Assembly (NCBI RefSeq): GCF_006715005.1 | Contig: NZ_VFMJ01000001.1 | Location: 1,736,001 to 1,800,000, forward strand | Direction: 5' to 3' | Length of the DNA: 64,000 bases | Source of the DNA: Serratia marcescens | GTDB taxonomy: Bacteria; Pseudomonadota; Gammaproteobacteria; Enterobacterales; Enterobacteriaceae | Program-made: the position numbers and the translations under genes | Shown here: positions 27,023-35,698 of the stretch, piece after piece | Numbering within the stretch: the stretch's first letter is position 1 | Layout: each line of letters opens with the position of its first letter | Notes under the pieces: generated by a model | Told to the model about the DNA's origin: nothing | Seen by the model: only the letters and a program-made list of their open reading frames with translations | Databases searched by the model: none

Positions 27023-28744
27023 ATGTTCAGCCTGGATTCTCTGTTGCAAGATGCATTTCCACACCGCAATACCCCTGCCTGGCAGCGCAGCCTGCTAAGA
27101 ACCCTTCTCTTCGAAAAAGAATTCAAACAGTTCGCCGCCGACTATCCCCACCTGAAAGGGCTTGATCTGATCGAGCAGGTGGTGGACTACTTCAACCTCA
27201 GCTGTGAGCTGGTGGACGGCGATCTGGAAAACATTCCGAGCCAGGGGCCGGTGGTGCTCGTGGCCAATCACCCGATCGGTTCGCTCGACGGCCTGGTGCT
27301 GCTGCGCGCCGTCGCGGCGGTGCGCCCGGATGTGAAAGTGGTGGCCAGCCAGCTGCTGACCTACATTGAACCGCTGCGCAATCTGTTCGTGCCGGTGGAT
27401 AACGTCGCTTATAAAACCAGCCGCAAACAGATTGAAGGCATGCAGCAGCAGTTGGACAATCAGGGCGCGCTGATCCTGTTCCCGGCCGGCGAAGTGTCGC
27501 GCATGAGCCCGAAAGGCATCCGCGACGGCCACTGGCATACCGGTTTTCTGCGTCTGGCCGCCAAGGCGCGCGCGCCGATCGTGCCTATTCATATCAGCGC
27601 GCGCAACAGCAACTTGTTCTACTTTACGTCGCTGGTCTACCGTCCGCTGTCGACGCTGCTGCTGGTGCGCGAAATGTTCCAGCAGCGGGGCGGGCGCATC
27701 AAGATCCGCGTCGGCGGCCGCGTGCCGTTCGCCAACTGGCACGACGGCCACACCAGCGCCAAGGATCTGGCGGAGCGTTTTCGCCGCCACGTCTATCGCC
27801 TGGGCCAGGGTAAGCCGGGGCTGTTCGCCAGCGAATCGCCGATCGCGCTGCCGGAAGAGCGTCTGGAACTGAAAAAGGCGTTGGCGAACTGCGAACGGCT
27901 GGGGGTCACGCCGGACGGCAAAACCATCTACCTCTATCGTCGCCACGATGAAGCACGCACGCCGATCCTGCGTGAGCTGGGGCGCCTGCGCGAGATCGCT
28001 TTCCGCGCGGTGGGGGAAGGTTCCGGCCGCCGCCGCGATCTGGACAGCTACGACGACGATTACTACCACCTGGTGCTGTGGGATGAGGAGGAGCTGGAGA
28101 TCGTCGGCGCCTACCGTTTTATCCCCACCGCCGAACAAATCGAACGCAAAGGGCTGGAAAGCATCTACAGCAACAGCCTGTTCCACTACGACCGCGATAT
28201 GGAACCGATCCTGGCGCAGGGCATTGAACTGGGGCGCAGCTTCATTCAGCCGGCCTATTGGGGCAAGCGCGGGCTGGACTATTTGTGGCTGGGCATCGGC
28301 GCCTATCTGTCGAAATACCCGCAGTACCGCTATCTGTTCGGCCCGGTGTCGATCTCCGGCGGCATGCCGCTGGCGGCGCGCGATTTGCTGATTGCCTTCT
28401 ACCGGCTTTATTTCTCGCCGGATCACGCCTTCGCACAGTCGCGTCGGCCTTATCCGGCGTCGCTGCCGCAGGTGCTGGCGCAGTTTGCCGGGGACAACTA
28501 CCAGGAAGACCTGGTGCGGTTAAAGAGCCTGCTCAGCAACATCGGCTGTTCGATCCCGACGCTGTACAAACAGTACACCGAGCTGTGCGAACCGGGTGGG
28601 GTGCAGTTTATCGACTTCGGCACCGATCCGGCGTTCAACAACTGCATCGATGGGCTGGTGCTGGTGGATACCACGCGGCTCAAGCCGTCGCGCTATCAGC
28701 GTTATATCGCGGTGCACCAGCCACAGCCAGCCGAGACGGCATGA
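27023..28744 (+). CDS. olsF: Bifunctional ornithine-lipid acyltransferase OlsF
   Basis: 573-aa fused acyltransferase. The N-terminal half (about 60-270) is a PlsC-like lysolipid acyltransferase with VANHPIGSLDG (His83, Asp89; an HX5D rather than HX4D spacing) and LFPAGEVSRMSPKG. The C-terminal half (about 290-510) is a hemolysin/GNAT-type N-acyltransferase like OlsB, with EIVGAYRFIPTAEQ and LFGPVSISGG. In Serratia proteamaculans such a fusion (OlsF) alone makes phosphorus-free ornithine lipids. I chose the ATG at 27023 because AGGAG lies upstream; an in-frame start at 26936 is unsupported. Confidence 0.87.
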   Translation: MFSLDSLLQDAFPHRNTPAWQRSLLRTLLFEKEFKQFAADYPHLKGLDLIEQVVDYFNLSCELVDGDLENIPSQGPVVLVANHPIGSLDGLVLLRAVAAVRPDVKVVASQLLTYIEPLRNLFVPVDNVAYKTSRKQIEGMQQQLDNQGALILFPAGEVSRMSPKGIRDGHWHTGFLRLAAKARAPIVPIHISARNSNLFYFTSLVYRPLSTLLLVREMFQQRGGRIKIRVGGRVPFANWHDGHTSAKDLAERFRRHVYRLGQGKPGLFASESPIALPEERLELKKALANCERLGVTPDGKTIYLYRRHDEARTPILRELGRLREIAFRAVGEGSGRRRDLDSYDDDYYHLVLWDEEELEIVGAYRFIPTAEQIERKGLESIYSNSLFHYDRDMEPILAQGIELGRSFIQPAYWGKRGLDYLWLGIGAYLSKYPQYRYLFGPVSISGGMPLAARDLLIAFYRLYFSPDHAFAQSRRPYPASLPQVLAQFAGDNYQEDLVRLKSLLSNIGCSIPTLYKQYTELCEPGGVQFIDFGTDPAFNNCIDGLVLVDTTRLKPSRYQRYIAVHQPQPAETA

Positions 28745-28845
28745 TCGGCGTCTGACTCATGCCTTTTTGATCTAAGTACGACCTTGGGGCCGGCGACGGG
28801 ATAGCGTTACGATAACCGTTTTGCTTTCCACCGCCGGAGCCTGTC

Positions 28846-29628
28846 ATGCCTCACTCGTTTATCCCGCCGCTATTGTCCGCCGATGAACCGCCTGCCGCCG
28901 CCGTTGAAATCCCGCATGGCAAGGCGCCATTTTTGCTGCTGTGCGATCACGCCGGCAAGGCGATACCGCGATCCCTCGGCGATCTCGGTTTGCCGCCGGG
29001 GGAGATCGAACGCCACATCGGTTGGGATATCGGCGCGCTGAGCGTGTCGCGCCATCTGAGCCGCCAGTTGGACGCCACGCTGATTCATCAGCGTTACTCA
29101 CGGCTGGTGATCGACTGCAACCGGGCGCCTGGCATCGCCAGCTCGATCCCGCCTTTGTCCGAACTGACGCCAATCCCCGGCAATATCGGTATCGACGCCG
29201 AGCACGCGCTGGCGCGCGAACGCGAGGTGTTTTTGCCGTATCACCACGCCATCGACGATCATCTGGGGCAACGCCAACTGCGTGAATTGCCGACGGCGGT
29301 GATCGCCATGCACAGCTTTACGCCGGTGTTTAAAGGGGCATCGCGCCCCTGGCAGGTGGGGCTGCTGTTTAATCGCTACCCGGAATTTGCCCATCTGCTG
29401 GCCGAACTGCTGCGCGAAGAAGGGGATTTGCAGGTGGGTATTAACGAACCTTATGCGATGACGGACGCCACCGATTACACGTTGCCGGTTCATGCGGAAC
29501 GCCGCGGTTTGCCTTACGTCGGCATCGAAATTCGCCAGGATCTGATCGCCGATGAACGCGGGCAGCAGGCGTGGGCGAAACGTTTCGCACGCCTGTTGCC
29601 GCAGGCCTGGCAACGCTGGCAAATTTGA
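28846..29628 (+). CDS. N-formylglutamate amidohydrolase family protein
   Basis: 260-aa hydrolase of the N-formylglutamate amidohydrolase family. Family features are LLLCDHAGKAIPR at the N-terminus, HIGWDIGA, YSRLVIDCNRAPG, the metal-site region VIAMHSFTPV and a late Glu in YVGIEIRQDLI. Family members release formate or act on similar N-acyl amino acids. No histidine-utilisation (hut) genes adjoin it, so its physiological substrate is open. It is a single-gene unit 101 bp after olsF. Confidence 0.85.
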   Translation: MPHSFIPPLLSADEPPAAAVEIPHGKAPFLLLCDHAGKAIPRSLGDLGLPPGEIERHIGWDIGALSVSRHLSRQLDATLIHQRYSRLVIDCNRAPGIASSIPPLSELTPIPGNIGIDAEHALAREREVFLPYHHAIDDHLGQRQLRELPTAVIAMHSFTPVFKGASRPWQVGLLFNRYPEFAHLLAELLREEGDLQVGINEPYAMTDATDYTLPVHAERRGLPYVGIEIRQDLIADERGQQAWAKRFARLLPQAWQRWQI

Positions 29629-29704
29629 CTTTAGGAATATTCCCAGAGATGATAACCGTAAGGAATACGTAAGACGTCATTAGAAAAAAAGTCAGGAGAG
29701 ACGT

Positions 29705-30418
29705 GTGGAGCACAGCGATAACGGACTGTTTATCAAACGGGAGCGTTTTGAAGTTCTGGCGATTCTGCGTGAAATTTGCAAACAACGCACGCCGCTGCGC
29801 GTAGAAAATCAGCAGCACCGGTTTCAAAGTCTGTTATTGAGCGTCGGGCCGGACAATATCGTGTTTAGCGGTGAGGAAGCCTCGAGCGCCATCGACGGCG
29901 CCTGCACCATCGTGATTGAAAGCCACGACGCTAAAATCGAGTTTTCCGTCGGCCAGGCGGAGCTGACCGAACATCAGGGCGTCCAGGCCTGCTCGACCCG
30001 TCTGCCGCAGGAGCTGGTCTATATACAGCGCCGTCGCCAATTCCGCATCACTACGCCGCACTGGCGCCAATTTTTCTGCACCGGCGAATACCCGGACGGT
30101 ACGCCTTATGAGCTGCGGATCCACGATCTGTCCGCCGGCGGCGTCGGTTTGCGCTTCGACGGCCCGCTGCCGGATTTCTTCCAGCCGGGCTTGCAGTTCA
30201 AGAAAGCGGAGCTGGATCTGGGCAGCTACGGCAACTTTAAGGTCAACATGGAGCTGGTGGTGGTCAACGACGATCAGGAAACTGACGACAACGACCAGAT
30301 GGTACACTTCTCGCGCCTGTCATGCCGCTTCCTCAAGCTGGGGCTGGCGATGGAGCGCAAAATCCAGAGCGCGGTGTTCGCCTTCGAGCTGGATTTCAAC
30401 AAAAAGAAAAAACGCTGA
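29705..30418 (+). CDS. ycgR: Flagellar brake protein YcgR
   Basis: 237-aa cyclic-di-GMP receptor that slows the flagellar motor when c-di-GMP rises. An N-terminal YcgR domain (about 10-100) is followed by a PilZ domain (about 105-225) with both c-di-GMP motifs: RRRQFR at 109-114 and DLSAGG at 141-146. It starts with GTG, preceded by AGGAGA at suitable distance. The basic tail is KKKKR. No flagellar genes lie in this window. Confidence 0.9.
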   Translation: MEHSDNGLFIKRERFEVLAILREICKQRTPLRVENQQHRFQSLLLSVGPDNIVFSGEEASSAIDGACTIVIESHDAKIEFSVGQAELTEHQGVQACSTRLPQELVYIQRRRQFRITTPHWRQFFCTGEYPDGTPYELRIHDLSAGGVGLRFDGPLPDFFQPGLQFKKAELDLGSYGNFKVNMELVVVNDDQETDDNDQMVHFSRLSCRFLKLGLAMERKIQSAVFAFELDFNKKKKR

Positions 30419-30424
30419 TAGTTA

Positions 30425-30448
30425 TCAGGGGCGGCACGCTGCCCCTGA
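30425..30448. terminator. Hairpin between convergent ycgR and pdxK
   Basis: TCAGGGGC (30425-30432) pairs with GCCCCTGA (30441-30448) in the 43-bp gap between the two convergent genes. No clear T-run is present on either strand. Confidence 0.4.
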
Positions 30449-30461
30449 CTCTCTACCGGCC

Positions 30462-31304
30462 TTACGGCTTTAACGCCCGCAGGCTACCGATCTCTTCCCA
30501 ACCGAAATGCGCCGCTTCGGCCAGGACGTTGCACACTTCGCCGCCGGCGGCAATCACTGCCGCGTCGAGTGCGGCGCCGTGCAGCAGATGGCTCACCAGC
30601 AGTGCGGTGAACAGATCGCCGGTGCCTTTGACCGCCGATTTGACCTTCGGATGGGTAAAGCACTGCGCTTCCTGCCGGGTGACCAGCATTAAGCCGACTT
30701 CGTCTTGGTGTTGCGCCACGCCCGGCGCGCTGGTGACCAGCACCCATTCAGTGGTGTCGTTCAACAGCGCCTGCGCAGCGTGTTGCGTCTGCTCTCGGCT
30801 GCTCAGAGCGCGCCCGCACAGCTGCTCCAGTTCGAAACCGTTCGGCGTCAGGCCGTTGGCCAGCCGCAGGAACGGCGAGCGATAGCAGTTGACGATGCGC
30901 TCATCCACATAGATCCCTTCACCGTAGTCGCCCATCACCGGATCGATATAGATCTTTATCTGCGGATTGAGGGCGCGCACCCGCTGCAGCCAGTTGGCCA
31001 GAATATGGCACTGCATCACGTCGCCCAGGTAACCGACGATCACCGCCCGGGTGCGTTTCATCACGCCGCGGGCGATCAGATCGTCGAGAAAGCCGCCGAA
31101 CCACTCGCCGGAGATGACGCCGCCGTGCGGTTTGCCGTAATAGGGCGGGCAGCCGAACAGCACGCTGGGCACCTGCAGCGCTTCCAGCCCCTTTTTCAGC
31201 AGGGCGCGGTAGGCGATGCCGTTGCCGACGCTGCCGTAGACCACCTGAGATTGAATGCTGATCACATCGATGGACGGTGACCGCAAGGGGGAAGCTTGTT
31301 GCAT
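30462..31304 (-). CDS. pdxK: Pyridoxine/pyridoxal/pyridoxamine kinase, PdxK-like
   Basis: 280-aa B6 kinase of the ribokinase-like superfamily, which phosphorylates pyridoxal, pyridoxine and pyridoxamine for salvage of PLP. It resembles PdxK more than PdxY: IQSQVVYGSVGNGIA, GEWFGGFLDDL, IYIDPVMGDYGEGIYV, LTPNGFELEQLCGR, VLVTSAPG and the catalytic KGTGDLFTALL. It is the last gene of a small operon after a glutamine amidotransferase gene (3-bp gap). A MocR regulator is read divergently, as with ptsJ/pdxK in Salmonella. Confidence 0.87.
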   Translation of the reverse strand: MQQASPLRSPSIDVISIQSQVVYGSVGNGIAYRALLKKGLEALQVPSVLFGCPPYYGKPHGGVISGEWFGGFLDDLIARGVMKRTRAVIVGYLGDVMQCHILANWLQRVRALNPQIKIYIDPVMGDYGEGIYVDERIVNCYRSPFLRLANGLTPNGFELEQLCGRALSSREQTQHAAQALLNDTTEWVLVTSAPGVAQHQDEVGLMLVTRQEAQCFTHPKVKSAVKGTGDLFTALLVSHLLHGAALDAAVIAAGGEVCNVLAEAAHFGWEEIGSLRALKP

Positions 31305-31307
31305 GAG

Positions 31308-32024
31308 TTACATCCTTGGTTCGTTGTTATCCAGCCAGCGTGCGAACACCTGGCGCGCACGCTGTTCCAGCGGTGCACCGTGGCGCGCCGCCTGTTCACG
31401 CAGGGTCTGAGGCGCGATGCCGGCCAGTTCCAGCTCGCAGGCATGGCCAATCAGCCAGCGTTCGATATCGCGATGATCCGCCTCCAGATGGAACTGCAGG
31501 CCGAGTGCGAAACCCTGATAGTCGAAGGCCTGATGCGGGCAAAGCGCCGTGCCGGCGAGACAACGGGCGCCGTCCGGGATCATGAACATATCCCCGTGCC
31601 AATGCAGAACCGGCGTGTCGGCCAGCGGCGCCAGCACCGAATCCTCTTCCATCGCCGGCATGGTCAGTGGGGCGAAGCCTATCTCTTTCACGCCGAGCGA
31701 GATAACCTCAGCGCCCAGCGCCTGAGCGATCACCTGCGCGCCGAGACACACCCCGAGGGTCGGCCGCCGCTGCGCCAGGCGCTGTTTGACCAGCGCCAAT
31801 TCATGGTCGAGAAAATCATAGCGCTGCTCACCGGAAAAGTGCTGGGCGGCGCTGATCGGCCCACCGAGTACCACCAACAGATCGGTCTCTTCATTATTGA
31901 TAGCACGAATATCATCGCGACCGGCATCGTAATAGTCGATCTGATAGCCGCGCAGCGAGAGCAGGGAACCGAGGATACCCAGATTTTCAAAATTGACGTG
32001 CCGAATGGCGACGGCTTTTTTCAT
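31308..32024 (-). CDS. Class I glutamine amidotransferase-like protein
   Basis: 238-aa protein of the GATase1 family. Nucleophile elbow LGVCLGAQ (catalytic Cys), catalytic His in LGLQFHLEAD, and the oxyanion region VVLGGPISA are present. Free-standing members hydrolyse or transfer amide or gamma-glutamyl nitrogen; the acceptor cannot be read. Its ATG overlaps the stop of the 84-aa ORF (ATGA) and pdxK starts 3 bp after its stop, so all three genes are coupled. Its place in a B6 salvage operon is of interest because PLP synthase PdxT is also a glutaminase, but PdxT is smaller and this is not one. Confidence 0.8.
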   Translation of the reverse strand: MKKAVAIRHVNFENLGILGSLLSLRGYQIDYYDAGRDDIRAINNEETDLLVVLGGPISAAQHFSGEQRYDFLDHELALVKQRLAQRRPTLGVCLGAQVIAQALGAEVISLGVKEIGFAPLTMPAMEEDSVLAPLADTPVLHWHGDMFMIPDGARCLAGTALCPHQAFDYQGFALGLQFHLEADHRDIERWLIGHACELELAGIAPQTLREQAARHGAPLEQRARQVFARWLDNNEPRM

Positions 32025-32275
32025 TGTTTAACCTCGCTCGCGTGAGTGAAAGGGGCCAGCGCCAGCGATTCGCCCAGCACGGTGATGCCCTGCGCGCCGC
32101 TCTGGTAGATGATGCGGCGTTCGCTGACCTGGCTGAGCTGGACCTGATAACCCTGTGCGGACGGGAACAGCGCGCACGCCTGCTCCAGCTGATCGGCTGC
32201 CCAGGGGGTGAACAGCTGCAGGCGGGCAAAGGCTTTTCCTGCATACTGAATGTCGAGCACGTAATGTTTATCCAT
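32021..32275 (-). CDS. Hypothetical protein, 84 aa
   Basis: Small soluble protein that I do not recognise. Beta-rich pattern: HYVLDIQYAGKAFARLQLF, SQVSERRIIYQSG and GITVLGESLALAPF. It is the first gene of the operon with the glutamine amidotransferase and pdxK-like genes, with AAGGGG upstream and a 4-bp overlap downstream. This tight coupling supports it as a real gene. It lies 66 bp from the divergent MocR start. Confidence 0.65.
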   Translation of the reverse strand: MDKHYVLDIQYAGKAFARLQLFTPWAADQLEQACALFPSAQGYQVQLSQVSERRIIYQSGAQGITVLGESLALAPFTHASEVKQ

Positions 32276-32315
32276 GGAACCCCTTACTTTTGGTCGCAGA
32301 AGCTGCTAATCTTAT

Positions 32316-32329
32316 TTGAACTAGTACAA
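32316..32329. promoter_or_regulatory. Near-palindrome in the MocR/pdxK divergent promoter
   Basis: TTGAACTAGTACAA is a 14-bp near-perfect palindrome around ACTAGT (32320-32325), in the 66-bp space between the divergent starts. It is a candidate binding site for the MocR regulator acting on both promoters. Confidence 0.45.
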
Positions 32330-32341
32330 AAGGATTTATGT

Positions 32342-33646
32342 ATGAATTCATTGTATGCAAAAGGTGGCGGCGCTGTCCAGATAGCCGAGCAGATCGTCGC
32401 GCGCATCAAAGACGGCGCGCTGCGGCCGGGCGAGCTGTTGCCGCCGGTACGCCAGCTGGCGGCGGAGCTGGAGGTCAATCCGAATACCGTCGCCAGCGCA
32501 TACGCCCGATTGCGCGATGCCGGTCTGGTGGCGACGCGTGGGCGGGCGGGAACGGTGGTGCTGGAGCCGCCGCTGGCGGCGGTGAGTGCGGCCTATATGC
32601 CGCGTCAGGTGCCGGCGGGGATGTGCGATCTGGCCAGCGGCAACCTGGATGCCGCCCTGTTGCCGGCGTTGGCACTGGGCGCGGCGGCGGTGTTTCCGCA
32701 ACAAAACGGCTATGACATCAGCGGCGATCTGCCGGTCTTGACCAGCCTGGGGCGTGAGTGGCTCGGCCGCCAGGGCGTTACCTTGGGGGAACCTGCGGTG
32801 TTCTCCGGCGCGCTGGACGCGATGGAAAAGGCGCTGCGCAGTCATGCCCAGCCGGGGGCGGCGGTGTGGGTGGAAGATCCCTGCTGGCCGCCGCTATTGA
32901 CGCTGCTGCGCCACCTGCGTCTGCGGCCGCTGCCGCTGGCGGTGGATGAACAGGGCTGTCGGTTGCCGGAAAGCGGGGTGGCCGGGGCGGTGATCCTGAC
33001 GCCGCGTGCCCATAATCCGACCGGTGCCTCGCTATCCGCGCAGCGTGCGCAGCAGTGGCGAGGTTTTCTGCGCGACAACCCGCAGTGTCTGGCGATCGTC
33101 GACGACTTCTGGGGGCCGCTGTCGCAGCAGCGCCTGCATCTGCCGTTCGACGGCGATCGCGGTTTGTACGTGCTGTCGCTCAGCAAGTTTCTCAGCCCGG
33201 ATCTGCGCATCGCGCTGGCCAGCGGCTGCCCGACATTGCTGCAGGCGATGCGCGCCGATCAGTACATCAGCGAGCGCTGGGTCAGCCATATTTTGCAGCA
33301 GATTGCCGCCAGACTGTGGGAACAGGCGTTGCAGGAAGGGCAATTGCAGCGGGCGCAGCAGGTGTATCAGGCCAGGCGTGATGAGCTGGTGCGGCGTCTC
33401 AACGCATTGAACCACACGGCGCTGGCGGTGGGTGAAGGGCTGCACCTGTGGTTGCCGGTGCGGTCAGAAACCGCCGCCGCGCAGCTGATGGCGCAGCGGG
33501 GATGGTTGGTGCAAGGGGGGGAACCTTTCCGCCTGAAGTGTGGCCCGGCGCTCCGCGTCAGCCTGGCTAACGTCATGCCGGCGCAGTTGGCGCCGCTGGC
33601 GCAGGATCTGGCCGACGCCATGCGGGCCAGCGCGGCGATTAACTAG
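32342..33646 (+). CDS. ptsJ: MocR-type PLP-dependent transcriptional regulator, PtsJ-like
   Basis: 434-aa GntR/MocR regulator. The N-terminal winged helix-turn-helix (about 10-72: VQIAEQIVARIKDGALRPGELLPPVRQLAAELEVNPNTVASAYARLRDAGLV) is fused to an aminotransferase class I-like domain with HNPTGASLS, VDDFWGPLS and the PLP-lysine motif VLSLSKFLSPDLRIA. PtsJ of Salmonella binds PLP and represses pdxK; the divergent pdxK-like operon supports that role. The start at 32342 has AAGGA 7 bp upstream. It overlaps the convergent monooxygenase gene by 4 bp at the stop. Confidence 0.85.
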   Translation: MNSLYAKGGGAVQIAEQIVARIKDGALRPGELLPPVRQLAAELEVNPNTVASAYARLRDAGLVATRGRAGTVVLEPPLAAVSAAYMPRQVPAGMCDLASGNLDAALLPALALGAAAVFPQQNGYDISGDLPVLTSLGREWLGRQGVTLGEPAVFSGALDAMEKALRSHAQPGAAVWVEDPCWPPLLTLLRHLRLRPLPLAVDEQGCRLPESGVAGAVILTPRAHNPTGASLSAQRAQQWRGFLRDNPQCLAIVDDFWGPLSQQRLHLPFDGDRGLYVLSLSKFLSPDLRIALASGCPTLLQAMRADQYISERWVSHILQQIAARLWEQALQEGQLQRAQQVYQARRDELVRRLNALNHTALAVGEGLHLWLPVRSETAAAQLMAQRGWLVQGGEPFRLKCGPALRVSLANVMPAQLAPLAQDLADAMRASAAIN

Positions 33647-34629
33647 GCCGGCGTCAGGCTCTCCTCCGCCAGCAGCTGCAGTGAGGTGAGCCGGGCGCTC
33701 GGTTCGCCGATCGGCGTGTCGATGATGAACTCGTCCACGCCGTGCCGCTGCTGCAGCTGCGCCAGCTGTTGATGCACCTGCCGCGCGGTGCCGAGCAGGA
33801 TATGGCTTTCCCGCGGTTCGATGCGGTAGTCGGTGGCGCCGGCCTGCTGCACGAAGCTCTCTGCCTGCGCCAGACTGCCGACGGTCACGCTCTGCTCACC
33901 GGCGACGTGCACGCGGTATTGTCGAATATCGGCCGCCAGCGCCTCAGCCTGTCCCGCGCTTGGGGCCACGATCGCGGCCACCGCCAGCAGCGCCTTGCGG
34001 CCGCCGCTCAGTGCGGTGTAGTGCGCCAGCGCCTCGCGGATATCTTGCGGATTGCCGTTCAGATGCGCGGCAAACACGAAGGCCCAGCCGGATTCAGCCG
34101 CCAGCGTCGCGCTCTCTTTACTGGCGCCGAGCAGAAAGCGCTGGGCGGCGTGCGGCGGCAGCGGTGTGGCGCTCAGGCCCGGTTCGGCGTCGTCGTTCAG
34201 GTAGGCGGTCAGCTGCGACAGCTGCTGCGGGAATGCCGGTTTGTTTTGTCGGTCATGGGCGGCCTGCAGCGCCTGGGTGGCGAGCGGCAGCCCGCCGGGC
34301 GCTTTGCCCACCCCGAGATCGACGCGCCCCGGCGCCAGCGCCGCCAGCAGGTTAAAGTTTTCGGCCACCTTGTAGGCGCTGTAGTGTTGCAGCATCACGC
34401 CGCCGGAGCCGATGCGAATGCGCGACGTCTGGCCGAGCAGGTAGCCGATCAATATTTCCGGCGACGGGCAGGCGAGCTGCGGCGTGTTGTGGTGCTCAGC
34501 CAGCCAGAAACGCCGATAGCCCCAGCGTTCCGCCTGTTGCGCCAGATGCAGCGTGCGCGCCAGCGCCTGGGCGGCGCTTTCTCCGTCGGCGATCGGACTC
34601 TTTTCCAATATGCTCAAGGCATAAGCCAT
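33643..34629 (-). CDS. LLM-class flavin-dependent oxidoreductase (MsnO8 type)
   Basis: 328-aa luciferase-like flavin monooxygenase. It starts MAYALSILEKSPI and carries GYRRFWLAEHHNTPQLACPSPEILIG, RIRIGSGGVMLQHYSAYKVAENFNLLAALAPGRVDLGVGKAPGG and ILLGTARQVHQQL, typical of the MsnO8/YhbW-like group. The substrate is unknown. I preferred the ATG at 34629 with GGAG upstream over one 21 bp earlier. It is a single gene with about 140 bp of promoter region before it. Confidence 0.85.
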   Translation of the reverse strand: MAYALSILEKSPIADGESAAQALARTLHLAQQAERWGYRRFWLAEHHNTPQLACPSPEILIGYLLGQTSRIRIGSGGVMLQHYSAYKVAENFNLLAALAPGRVDLGVGKAPGGLPLATQALQAAHDRQNKPAFPQQLSQLTAYLNDDAEPGLSATPLPPHAAQRFLLGASKESATLAAESGWAFVFAAHLNGNPQDIREALAHYTALSGGRKALLAVAAIVAPSAGQAEALAADIRQYRVHVAGEQSVTVGSLAQAESFVQQAGATDYRIEPRESHILLGTARQVHQQLAQLQQRHGVDEFIIDTPIGEPSARLTSLQLLAEESLTPA

Positions 34630-34768
34630 TTTTCCCGCTCCTTTCCTCATCAGATATGCCTGACAAATACCATGCGGGCGACGCGTACCTTAATACTGAT
34701 TGGCGATAGGATATTCCATTGATCCAAAACGAATTTGGATATGCGCATAACGGTAAAGCGCCGCGATG

Positions 34769-35605
34769 TTATCCCTCGAGCCAGGCCTTCAGACGAATGG
34801 CGTCACGGTAGTGGCCGTAGCGCGGCTGCGCGCCGAGCAGGATCATCACCACCGGCTGCCCTTTGATGGTGGTGCGCATCACCAGGCAGTGGCCGGCCTC
34901 GTCGGTAAAGCCGGTTTTCTGCAGCTGAATTTTCCAGGCCGGATTATTGATCAGGCCGTTGGAGCTGCGGTAGACCAGCTGGCCGCGGCCAGGGCGCACG
35001 ATCTGCTGCTTGTCGGTGCTGAAGTGGCGGATCGACTGATAGCGATAGGCGTGATTGACCATCTTCAGCAGGTCGTTGGCGGTCGCCACATTGCGTGGCG
35101 TCAGCCCGGTCGGATCGTAGAAGCGGCTGCGTTTCATGCCGATGGCGCGCGCTTTCTGGTTCATTTTCGCCACGAAGGCCTTGCGCCCGCCGGGATAGCT
35201 GCGGCTCAGCGCCGCAGCGGCGCGGTTCTCCGAAGACATCAGGGCGATGTGCAGCATGTCGCGGCGGCTGAGTACCGAGCCGATGGTCAGGCGTGAATGG
35301 GTTTTCTTCAGCAGATCGCGATCGGCGGCGGTGACTTTGAGCTTGCCGCCCATCGGGCGTTTGCTGTCCAGGGCGACCATGGCGGTCATCAGCTTGGTGA
35401 TCGAGGCGATCGGCAGCACACGGTTCGGCTGCTTTTGATAAAGCGTTTTTCCGGTACGCTGATTGACGACCAGCACCGATTTGGCATTCAACACCAACGG
35501 CGGCGGGGCAGCATGGACGGGCGCCAACACGAATAGCAGGCTGAACAGAAGAGCGGCGCCGAAGCGCCGGGCGGGCAGACGGAGAAAAGCGTGAGATAAA
35601 AGCAT
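34769..35605 (-). CDS. pbpG: D-alanyl-D-alanine endopeptidase PBP7 (PbpG)
   Basis: 278-aa periplasmic low-molecular-weight penicillin-binding protein that cuts peptide cross-links in peptidoglycan. It has a signal peptide (cleavage after APVHA, about residue 32) and the three serine peptidase motifs: SITK with Ser68, SEN at 125-127 and KTG in LQKTGFT. Length is shorter than the E. coli protein (about 310 aa) mainly at the termini. It is read alone. Confidence 0.92.
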   Translation of the reverse strand: MLLSHAFLRLPARRFGAALLFSLLFVLAPVHAAPPPLVLNAKSVLVVNQRTGKTLYQKQPNRVLPIASITKLMTAMVALDSKRPMGGKLKVTAADRDLLKKTHSRLTIGSVLSRRDMLHIALMSSENRAAAALSRSYPGGRKAFVAKMNQKARAIGMKRSRFYDPTGLTPRNVATANDLLKMVNHAYRYQSIRHFSTDKQQIVRPGRGQLVYRSSNGLINNPAWKIQLQKTGFTDEAGHCLVMRTTIKGQPVVMILLGAQPRYGHYRDAIRLKAWLEG

Positions 35606-35698
35606 AGCGACGGCAATAATGACCCTAAGTGATTAAAAAATATCAAAAGAGTCTGCCCGGCAAATGTGAAGGAAATAGGGCGATAATCGCTCAAACTG

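Noticed and set aside
31308-32024. Glutamine amidotransferase as PLP synthase subunit PdxT
   Set aside because: Size and motifs differ from PdxT and no PdxS gene is present.
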